From positions 16,903,054 to 16,967,053 of the forward strand of contig HG738138.1 of NCBI GenBank assembly GCA_000499405.2: a DNA stretch of 64,000 nucleotides, read 5' to 3'. The translations under genes and the position numbers were made by a program. The notes under the pieces are model-generated. The model had not been told where the DNA came from. It saw only the letters and a program-made list of their open reading frames with translations, and searched no databases. Shown here one piece after another: positions 12,480-22,657 of this stretch (within the stretch, counting starts at the first letter, position 1; every line of letters starts with the position of its first letter). This stretch comes from Onchocerca volvulus (lineage: Eukaryota > Nematoda > Chromadorea > Rhabditida > Onchocercidae).

Positions 12480-14496
12480 CTAAATAACGAATGGTATAAA
12501 AGCTTTGCGATCTTTCGGATAATTGTCAAATTTTTCCTGATACCACCTGAAATAAAAAAAATTGTAATAATATATTTATTAAAAAAGAAGTTTCATAGAA
12601 ATAATTATCCTTCTTCGTCTTTTTTTTTTGCACAAATTGAAATTTTCAACTTAAAAAGAAATCACCTGTGGTGATGATAGGCGCGCGGTGCAAGATTGCA
12701 TAATGTAAAAAACGCAAAGGCAAAAGCGGGCAATGTGTGTGCCAATAAGGCATAACCAGTCCATTCCACACATTCTCCGAAGAAATTTGCTCCAGAGATA
12801 TATTTGAATAAACCACCATAAGGTATTTTATAACCTGATTTTCCATCTTTCCGCAAATTTCGTAGTATTGAATCGGATGTGATATTAATCATCATTCCAC
12901 TGAGAAATATCAATGTACCTGTTGCAGATTATTCTAATATTACTAGTTACATGGCAAATATTACAATTTACGGAGAATGTGATAAATCGTAATATTAACA
13001 GCATAAATATGTTAAATACCACAATATAAAACTATAGAAAAAAAATTTGCATATTCATTTATATCCAGATTTAATATAAATGTCAGGAAAAATCGAAAAA
13101 TGTGAAACCTACCTACCAAACAAACAAAATACGATATCCTTCAGTGATTTGTTATACACAGCATTATAAGAATGCCATATACCTTGCACATAACCATTAA
13201 CTATGCAGAATAGAAGACTTAATAAGAATATATGGAGAGGAGTTTTTGTATCTCCTTTAATTAAAAATGGATAAATGAGAGCTCTGAAATCAATTTTGCA
13301 TAAAACAAACACAAAAATATTTAAAAATTTGTGAAATATTCAAATGGAATTCTAGTTTTCCTTCATTAAAAAAAAAAAAAAAAAAATGAAACACTGGACA
13401 AATATCCTCTTCGAAAGAATAAAACAAAGTAAAGTTAATTTGTTTAAATGTTTATTGTTGAACCTATTGATATAATGCAAGATGAATAAGATAAGGATAA
13501 ATGTATTGATAAGAGGTAGATCAATAAAACCGGTAATAAGGTAATGAAGAGGAATGCACAATGACGGTATTTCCTGTATGAACCAAGCCCATTTAGCCGA
13601 TATTAATGGTATCTGAAAATATTACCTCCGATAAATATATTTCAGACTTAGGCAAACTGTTGACAACTCTACAATTATCCTGAGATTTAGAATAACCATA
13701 TAAGGTAAATGTTACCTTATAAGAAGCAAAATTTAGGATATTTATTTCAGAAATTCTTTCATCTGTACTCTACATAATTTGAAATTTTGGATAAAATGAG
13801 GTATGGTAATATATTTTTAGAAATCGTTTACTAAGGTTTTGATCAAAAAGTAATTGCAGTAATGATAATAAAAGCAGAAGCAGTAATTATGCATTAGTAG
13901 CTTTGTCCTACAGAAGTTCTAACTCCAGTTCTCTGAGTTTCAGTATCTAAGATTCAGTGAAAACACTTCCATTCTTAATTATTAGTAGGTTATTTTCATA
14001 TAGAGCACTAACAATAAATTTAAATAAACACCTCCTCATAAACACTAATGTCCAAAATATTATGCTCAAATTTCTTGTCAGTTTGTACTTTGAAATCTCG
14101 GAATGTTTTAAAATTTAGTGGGCCATCATATTTTTGGTCAAAGATTCTACTCTGATTGATGTAACGATATTTATAATTAGAGTGAGTGTTTTTACTACAA
14201 TTACTATCACGATTCCATTTCTTTTCTCAAGATTTCTTGACCGTAATTAATTTGCTCTTTCGTCCACTTTGCAGTTATTTTCCAAATTAGCCAATCAATT
14301 AATAAATTCTTGTATTTGGCCTGTCATCATTTGACTACTACTAATGTCAGAATGATAAGAGAAAAAAAAAAACCGATGGATGAGATTTTTGAAAATATCG
14401 TCCATAAGGAGCTTCGAATCCAAAAGTAAGTATTAAAAAAACAATGATACCACTGACAAGCATACTATATGATAGCATTTCGATCATAGTATCCAT
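12480..14496 (-). CDS. Steroid 5-alpha-reductase (3-oxo-5-alpha-steroid 4-dehydrogenase), SRD5A1/2 type
   Basis: Minus-strand exons 14496-14374, 13612-13464, 13283-13117, 12918-12666 and 12546-12480 give 252 residues, against about 254-259 in mammals. All phases close. Family landmarks appear in order: APYGRYF near residue 30; WAWFIQEIPS with E55, at the position of the SRD5A2 catalytic glutamate; LIYPFLIKG with Y95, at the position of its partner tyrosine; then NGYVQG; then INITSDSILRNLRK, followed by GYKIPYGGLF and FFGECVEWTGYAL; and the C-terminal YPKDRKAFIPFV. It is a polytopic ER membrane enzyme that reduces the delta-4 double bond of 3-oxo-steroids with NADPH. Closest pattern is SRD5A1/2, not SRD5A3 or the enoyl-CoA reductase TECR. 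The substrate in a nematode, which does not make sterols de novo, is unknown. The first exon is short but carries the YGRY motif, fixing the start region. Confidence 0.93.
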
Positions 14497-15415
14497 CCTG
14501 TACTTGCTTCTTTCATAAGAAACACTGGCGAGAGGTTAAAGTTCACACAAATATTCTGCAACTAGTCATTTGTTACAATTCAAGTCCATCTTCTATTCTC
14601 GAAGAGCGAAATTCTTCACGGAATTCTGTAGTTAGCCCGTAGAAGGTTTAAATATTAAACATTATGTATCCTAATGATAACTTTCCCTTGTACGTAAGCA
14701 AATGCAGGAAACGTAATGGCAGTGAGCTGGAAAAAAGTTGGTTTAGGAAACGCTGCCCACGATTGACCATTGTTGACTTGAGGTTATGTCTCAGTAACGT
14801 CGATAGCGTCATAAATTATTATTATTACAACTGAAGAAGGGAAATAAGGACTGGGGCTATACTAACGTCACAATCAACCTTCGTACAGACTGACATGTCA
14901 ACAACCGGATGTTGCAGTTTCTTGGACACGTAGCGTTCATTTTTTCATGGAATTGGTTTATTCATCTGTCAAAGGTAGCATAACACGTCGCTGCAAGTGG
15001 TTCCATCCATTGTGGTAAGTGCTAGTCCCCGACGTTGCGTCTTTGTCACGCTTTACGAAGATACAATCGACTGTATTAATGTTTTGCATGTCATATGACA
15101 CGTGCAAGAGAACGCCCGTGAAATCAGCAACATCCGTATATATATATATATGTATATCTTATCTTTGAATGTCGTGATGTAAGGATGTCTTTTGACGTGT
15201 TTCCTCTCTTCTCGGCTATAGTTATCTCAAACTTTTGTTTCATATCGCTTTTGAAAATCGAGAGTTATGATAAAGAAATTTTGTCAAAATGAAAAATACG
15301 TTAGCAAATGATTATGATTGTTGTTAAATAGCATAATATGTCTTAAGTTGACTTAAATTCATATTTTCAGATTTCAAATGTTTGTATTTTTTCAAAAACT
15401 GCAATTTAAATTCTG
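14497..15415. promoter_or_regulatory. Divergent promoter region (reductase - / coiled-coil gene +)
   Basis: About 0.9 kb between two divergent start codons. It is noticeably richer in G+C than the flanks between 14680 and 15120. It contains several AACGTCA/TGACGT-like cores, for example near 14866 and 15192, and a CACGTG E-box at 15099-15104. A short TATATA run lies near 15140. Shared regulation is inference. Confidence 0.45.
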
Positions 15416-17643
15416 ATGGCTGATAAGGTTGGCATTTCTATCTATTTTACGTTTCTTTGTTGCAGAAATTGCTTATCTTTTTACACTACATAAGTTTCCT
15501 AATTCAAGTACTCCTTCAAGCTAAAAATTATTTTTCTGAAGATGTTGGATGTATTCTTGTCCTTCTATGATAGAAATTATCGCATTTCAATTATGATAAT
15601 AATTTTTGCTTTTTTCTTTTTTTTTTTGATTGAAAAAAATTTTTCAGTGGTCAAAAGAAATTCACAATGTAAATAGGTTTTTTTTTTTTTTTTATTTTAA
15701 GAACTGAGCACTTTCCTTAATTTATAGATAATAACTATTTCAAATAATGTTTCAGTAATTATTCTAATTAATAGGTATTTATAGCTCTTGATGGTTCTCT
15801 TGGTACTTTTTTTTTTTTTTTTTTTTTATAAAGTAGTAACAATTGCTTTTGAATATATTTGAAATGAAAATAGTTTTAATTGCAGATTACGCACATAACA
15901 GTTGCCTTAGGGCGATTGGAACAACAGTACGTGGAGCATAAAGAAAAGTTCGAAAAATGGAAGCTGAACAATATGTATGTTTTTTGTTTATTAACGAGAA
16001 AAGTAAGTAATGTCAGTTTTGTGGATATTTCTTAATCCTAGTAATTGATGGAACATTATGTATGGCTATTACACGTGAACTGATCGGTTTTTTTACTTTT
16101 TATTTAATACAATAGTTTATATTTTAATACAGAATTCCTCTAACTTCTACGATATGTAGTAAGTTATTTGGCAGCTTCAAACAAACGTTAACAGTATCCT
16201 ATTTGCTGATTAAGGACAAAAAATATGGGTTACTCTTGACATTGTAGTTAATTTATTTTGAGAGCGCAGTGTGGTACCGAAACATATAATAAATATGTGG
16301 AAGAATTCAATGAATGGGAGAAAGGTGTCAAAGAACAACAAAGGCAATTAATTGAAGAGCGGAATAGTTTAATTGCACCGCAAGATTTAGACACTACATT
16401 AGGTTCGTTTTATCGTGTTAGTTATTATTATTATACATAGTATCGTCTTGTTTTGGATAAAATTTACAGTTTTACGTCATGTTAACTGTAATTACTTGTA
16501 TTATTATCATGTATTATTGTGATTATTTCTATATTATAACATTTAATGGTATGTTAGGTGAAGTATAACTGTTTTCATGTTAATATGATTGTTTTCAGTA
16601 TTATTTAAAATTCTGTTTAAAAATCTGCTACAAATGTTGAAGCATTGTTGTTAAATATTTATAATGGTTTAGATAGTTTGTTGGCACAGATTTCACCAAA
16701 GGATTTTATTCTTGCCGTTGTGATGATGACTAGCAAGGATCCTACATTTTTTCCTGCACTACTTTCTGCCCTACAAAAAGTGCAGGCATATGGTGAGTTT
16801 CATTTTTTTTTTTAAATTTTTTCATGAAAAGTTAACAGTGGTTAAGAAGAATATTTGAGATAACATTTAGTACTTTATGTACCTCTTAGAATACACGGTG
16901 TTTTTTTTTTTTTTTTCTTGTATCGTTAGAGATTAGTAAAATATTGAGCAGAACAAGTGGAAGGCAGTTCCGCTAACGAGAATTTCTCTTTTTCATTTCG
17001 CGTTTTATTGTTAAATGAAGAGGGAGATGACAATACTTTTTATTGAAAGTGATGTTTTTATTTTCTTTTGAATTTTTTATTGAAAAACAATTTTTTCTTC
17101 AATTTCTTTACTGGAAGTAATGTTTTTTTTTTTTTTTTTTCAATCATAGATGAAGCACGGCAAGCAAGTATATATCAAGCATATGCTGCATCAGCAGCAT
17201 CTTATGCGCCATCAGCGAATCGTCAATATCCCTCTCAAATTCAGTATTCCAGTACCAAAACATTGCGGACTAGTAAGTTTCTTCTGATCATGAGAGTGTT
17301 TTTTCCTCATTCATTCAAAATCGCTTCCCAAGAAATTTTTAGGGTAACTTTATCCAGCCATAATGCATGAATTCTTTTTAGCGCTTATAATGTATAAATA
17401 ATTGATTATTATTCGTCAATTCTTTATCCGTAATGTGTTGAGATTATAGCAAATCCCACACATCCATATGGTGCGGTACGATCTGATGTTTCAATTGATG
17501 TAACCAAGCGACCGTATGATCGAATACGTGGAGCCACGATAAACGATGAACTTACTGCACGTAACAATTATCGGGCTCCTTCACCAGTTCGTGATTATCG
17601 AAATCCTTCAACATTACCTTTCCGTGATTTTAGTCAAACATAG
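15416..17643 (+). CDS. Unrecognised coiled-coil protein, 6 exons, 225 residues
   Basis: Exons 15416-15427, 15886-15974, 16263-16402, 16673-16792, 17150-17272 and 17450-17643, phases 0/2/1/1/1. The four-codon first exon (MADK) is the weakest part; the others have clean donors and acceptors. The N-terminal half is a charged helix (VALGRLEQQYVEHKEKFEKW, then NKYVEEFNEWEKGVKEQQRQ), probably coiled coil. A hydrophobic patch follows (KDFILAVVMMTSKDPTFFPA). After it comes a Tyr/Ala/Ser/Gln low-complexity stretch (YQAYAASAASYAPSANRQYP), then an Arg/Tyr-rich tail with RAPSPVRDYRNPS. There are no catalytic motifs, transmembrane segments or signal peptide. The tail is typical of nuclear RNA-associated proteins, but I do not recognise the family. 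The start divides a divergent promoter with the reductase. Confidence 0.65.
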
Positions 17644-18412
17644 TAATATTACTCTGGAAATGTTATACACTTGCATAGTGATTTGTTATGAGATTTGGTT
17701 ATTGATATATGTTTAATTGCCAAATGAAAGAAGTCAATGACAGAATTTTATGCTCATATAATTTTGTAAGTTGTTTGATGCTTGTAATTTAAAGCTAAAT
17801 TTTATTTCTTTTTGTAATTTTTCATACCTACAATGTTGTTCAATTGATTATATTCTTGAAGTTTTCACCTAGTCTGGTTCTCGATTACTTTAATATGCAT
17901 ATATAAAATTAAAATGTGTGTGATACATTGTGGCAAATTGTTAATGCTGTTTACATATTGTTGCATGCCATAAAGTTCTCTAAAAAGATTAAACTATTCA
18001 ATTTTAAAAAAGCTATGCTGTTAGGAATATATAGTATAATTGTATTCCGGTTCTTTGCGACTTCTTTTACTGTAGAAAAGCTCTGAAGAACCATATCGCT
18101 GTGAAGATCGTAGAGACTCGAAGTTGGAGTTTGCTAAAGGAGACCGTTTTCGTGCTTTGGAATGTAGTAGATTCAAACATTATATGTAGATATAGGTGTA
18201 GTGTGTATAACTATAATAGTATGTTAAAAATTTCCTGTTTCTACATATAGGGAAATTGATTAATATTAGTTTTGTTGCAAAGTAAACGTCCCTTCAGTAG
18301 TCTAATATTTTCTTCATGAACGAAGTGATGATGCTGTAAAAGTAGATTTCCCTAAACGAGTCTTTTTCTTCCCCTAATTTTTTATCTTATGTAATTTAAA
18401 TAAATTTTGCAG
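17644..18412. other. Spacer with an unexplained open segment
   Basis: 3' UTR of the coiled-coil gene followed by the approach to the ZHP gene. A segment at 18076-18189, directly after a TGTAG acceptor-like site, stays open in two frames and has coding-like composition. No partner donor of matching phase was found. It may be UTR, an alternative terminal exon or a remnant. Confidence 0.4.
18406..18412 (+). other. zhp: TTTGCAG acceptor abutting the ZHP start codon
   Basis: A strong acceptor-like TTTTGCAG ends exactly at the base before the ATG at 18413. In nematodes this arrangement is typical of spliced-leader trans-splicing, here leaving essentially no gene-encoded 5' UTR. A cis-spliced non-coding first exon is the alternative. 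Confidence 0.5.
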
Positions 18413-20098
18413 ATGGCGTTATCATGGGTGCATTGCAATAATTGCTATTTGATTCCTTCTGCACAAAGCACTATTAAACGTGAGCCTTTTGCACTTGCAA
18501 GCTGTGGACATATATTCTGCTCTACGTGTCTTGACAAATGTGGTTTGTTTACTAATATTTTTTCTATTCTTCATAAAGTAAAGATGGCTTAAGTTATAAA
18601 TATTAGCAAATAAAATTATTTTCACTTTCGCTACAATTCGTATTATACGTTTTGATTCTATTTCAGTTGAAACTGTTTATTTTTCATCTGATTCATTTAG
18701 ATGGAATACTAAACAATGGAACGTTTTACAAATTGAATATCCTGTTATTTTAATCCAGATGAAATTTCTTATTTTTTATTTAATACTTTCAACTAAAACA
18801 CTGCACAATATTGCTTCTCTTTGTTATAAAGTTCAATCCCTTCCTCATTCCTTGTCTTCTATATTGAAATATTATCTGCTTATCGCATTTCAAATAAAGT
18901 CGTTTTACTTTTCCATTTCATATCTACGGTATTGGAACTCTACGATTAGTTTATGGATGAAAATTTGCTCGTTTGGAAAATTAATTTATATAATTGCGAA
19001 GATATTTCTTTAGGAATTAATTAGGTATTGAATATAGCCTGCCATTAATTATAATTAAGTAAGCTCTTTTCAAATGGATCTATTTACGATTGCAGTCTCG
19101 GGGAAGATGTGTATAGTATGTCGACGTTCACCTTTTTCTTATGAAAGTGTGGGACGTCACATGAGTGAGAAAACAAAAAAATATTTCCAGGTTTGTTGTT
19201 GAGTAACATAATCGAAACCTTTTGAATTCTTACCTATTTTAGTTCAGATTTGTTTCGAAGGGAATGGAAATCAAAATGATGTAATTTCAGACACCTAATA
19301 CTTTACTAGTGAATGCTTTGCGAAAGATAACTTCTGTCATCAAATTTCAACAGAATCAGTATAATATAATGCGAAATAATGTGAATAGAATGGTAAGCTT
19401 TTGTATTTTTTAGAATCCAATTGTTTCCAGAAATATTCCTGTCACAATCTTAATAATTTTCCGTTCGAAAATTATTAAGATTGTGACAGGAATTTACTGT
19501 GACAGGCACAGAAATGACATCATATTGGATTGGCTGTAGTGTTATTTTATTGATTAGTTCGATAAACATCCTCTTATCATTTAGTTTCATTTATGAAGAA
19601 ATTTTGGATTTCTTTTTTCTTTTTTTGAAAGAGAACGTTATACTCTAAAAAAAAGTTTTCCGTTTTGTATTTTGTAATCAAATCAAAATTCATTAGCTTT
19701 TAGAAAATATTGATGAAATTTGACTTCACATCATATTTTCAGAATCTTTCAGTACATTGTTGAGTGAATAAAAGAAAGTTGAGAGGAAACATGCCTAATA
19801 GTGATGATCTAATCTATTCTCTTTATGCTCTAAATATCTTTCGTTTTAAAATTATGGTAAATATGTCTGTTTTCTATGGTAGTGGTGAAAAAGAAATGTA
19901 CACATTTAGAATAATTTTTAAAAGTGAGTAATGTCTTAATTCTGTCATGAGCAGATGAATATATTTTTTTTATGGATCAAGATAATATTTTGATTTCTCA
20001 CTTCTATCATGAACAGATGAATAATGTAGCTGATCGATGCAAGGAAACTGTGAAAATATGTGATTTTTTAGAAAGGTGAGTTTTGCTGTTTTGTAAGA

Positions 20099-20136
<38 letters not shown>

Positions 20137-22657
20137 TTGCAAAGTCGCACTGTTACATTATCTGTATTCCTGACTTATCATTTCAGGAAAAAAAATATTG
20201 AAAATCTAATTGTTGAAGTCATTTTAGTGCTCGTTTGATATTATTGTTATAGATGCAGTGCACTTTGCTTTCTTGCCTAGCTATTTCCTCTTTCACTATA
20301 TGCGGTCATTATTCGTTTTTCTTGGATATCAAAGTTACAAGAGTGATCCGTATTGACTACAAACTGGAGAAAAACAAACGAGAGATTTTTGATGGGTGCC
20401 TAAAATATCTTTTAGGAATGCAAATTCACTAGTGACTAATATGCAACAGCATCATGAAATGGTGCAGCATTTGAATGGTTCATTTGTGGATTGTGCACAA
20501 AGTTTAAAATACTTTGGAGACGTTAATAAGAATTCCAATGCATCAGGTATGTTTCCAATTTACACTAAAATTTGAAGTAATAAAAGAAAAAAAAAAGGAA
20601 TGATGCTTGATATATGACACAAAAAAGAAAAAAATTGAATTCTTATGCTAATAAAAACAAAATAAAATGAAATCTTTCAATTTCTGTATTTAGGATCAAT
20701 GAGTTTGCAATGGAATTCATCTCAGAATAATAACGTAAAATCCTTATCTCTTTCATAATTATTATTCAGTTACTGTAAACACGGGAATTTTTTTTTTTTG
20801 GAACATCAAGTTGTGGAATAGCCATAGACAAATTTGAACAGTTTTGATATTTGAGAAAAAATTTGTGACGATTTTTATTCGCAAACAGTAATTATTTATG
20901 TTTACTGGCGTTAGCTGTAGTGAACCATTTTTTTTAATTTTTGGTTTAATGAGTATCGTTTTTTGTTTACTCAAAGTGACGTTTGGTATAATAATTACAA
21001 GAAGAAATTATTCAAAATGGTTTTTTAAAATAAAGATTTTGAATGAAAATATTTGCAATTTTTTTACTTTCTCACCTAATAAAAAAAAAAAAAAAAAAAA
21101 AAAACATATTTATTCTGCAGGAAGAATTGAACAAATCAAACAATTTTCCGTTTCGAAACAATTCTTTTAATAGCATTCTCTCACTAAGCGGGGTAAAGTT
21201 GATCAACTTCAACTTTTCATTTGTGTCTTGTTATTCCAAGGCATAAATTCTTTTGCTCAAGTTCTTCATTGATATAACGTAAAGATCATTACGTTAGTAT
21301 CATTTATTGATATTTTTTATGGATCGTTTCTCGTTGAAAAATATTTTGCAACTCATGCTTTAGGTATTCTGAGTTGACAATCTTTTAACAAGTTTAATTT
21401 GAATTGTGCAATTTTCACAATATTTGCAGCAAAATGTATCAAATTTCAATGCAATAATCAGTAAACCGGTCATGCATGGTATGGATATAAACGGAGATCT
21501 TTCAATTTCACGTCATCAGTCAGTAAAAGCATCTGGAAATTTGGCAGTCGTATTCGGTGGTAAAGATAGAAGTAATGCAATGAAACTGAGTCAGTAAGTT
21601 ACCATTTAAGCAATCCATAAATATTATTAATTTTTCATAAATATTATTAATTATTGCTTCTTAACATTCTAGAACTATCACCTTTTTTGGAATTTTAAAT
21701 TTCTACTTACAATGATTATAAGCGATATCGATTACAATTCAATGGACGATAGTCCGCTTTGAATTCTAAGCCTTATTTCAGCACAGTCTAGCGCCTGTAT
21801 TGTGCTTTTCAAGGCAATGAAATATTTGCTTTTTTGTTTTTATTTTTTCTCTTTTTTTTACCTTGGAGATGGAATATTTAGGAGAGCATGCATCTTTGAA
21901 ACAAGTTTGATCCAAACAGCTCTACTCGTGTCCTCCAGCAGCAGCATTGTAGCTTTTCATTAACATGAATTGCACTAAGAAAAACTTCAGTTATTTGGTT
22001 TTAAATATCTAAGATTATTTTATGTATAAAAGCTTTTAATGCGGGAAATGTTCTGATATTGAGCATTCTAAACAATCACTTTTTTAGATTACGAAAGTTT
22101 ATTTACATATGATAAAATTGAAACAAAGTTTATTTACAGATGATAAAATTTCATACATCGTGTATACGAAGAATGTTGAAAATGAATGACTGTATTTTTA
22201 TTTAGTACTTTGAAAGCTACATTCAATCTATTGATGAATACATGTATACATTGACATGTATATGAATTTTTGAATTTTTTTTATGTTCAAAATAATCTAA
22301 ATGAATTTGCAACAAACATGTAAACAGTAGTAAAATAAGGCTATTATATCATGGGGTTTTTTTTTTAGATCTACTAACAGTAGCAATCCATATACGGAGT
22401 ATATATCACAAAAGAATGCTCATTCATCAACAGTTATTGAAAGAAACTCTACTTGTTCGACAGCGATACAAATTAAAAAGGACAAATTTAATTTACAGCA
22501 GCTAGGAAGCAAAAGACGTCCAAAAGTGCCAAGAAATATGAAATCATCGCGAAACATATTTAAGATGGAATCGAATATGCATGCAATATTTAATCAACGT
22601 GCACATTCTCTTAGTCGTTCACTACCGCATAAAAATAGCCGTCCTGACACTAATTAG
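18413..22657 (+). CDS. zhp: Zip3/RNF212/ZHP-family meiotic RING protein, 8 exons
   Basis: Exons 18413-18542, 19096-19190, 19291-19392, 20017-20075, 20416-20546, 20694-20734, 21430-21593 and 22369-22657 give 336 residues; all phases close. The protein opens directly with a RING: C8, C11, C31, H33, C36, C39, C49, C52. The start VHCNNCYLIPS and the core LASCGHIFCSTCLDKC are characteristic of the ZHP/Vilya/RNF212 group. This RING is followed by a helical, coiled-coil-prone region (about 70-165) and a long Ser/Asn/Lys-rich disordered tail ending in basic, serine-rich sequence. Family members act as SUMO/ubiquitin-type E3 factors on the synaptonemal complex and at designated crossover sites. Which of the four C. 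elegans paralogues (ZHP-1 to -4) it matches cannot be decided here. Length is closer to ZHP-3 than to the shorter members. Exon 6 can alternatively read through its donor to a stop at about 20758, giving a shorter form. Confidence 0.85.
19435..19493. repeat. Perfect 27-bp inverted repeat, 5-base loop, in ZHP intron 3
   Basis: Left arm 19435-19461 and right arm 19467-19493 are exact reverse complements; the loop is CGTTC. Transcribed in either direction it folds into a short uninterrupted hairpin. Confidence 0.95.
20103..20134. repeat. (TA)n microsatellite in ZHP intron 4
   Basis: About 16 TA units shortly after the exon 4 donor. Confidence 0.9.
21081..21104. repeat. Poly(A) tract of 24 bases in ZHP intron 6
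   Basis: Uninterrupted A homopolymer between exons 6 and 7. Confidence 0.9.
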
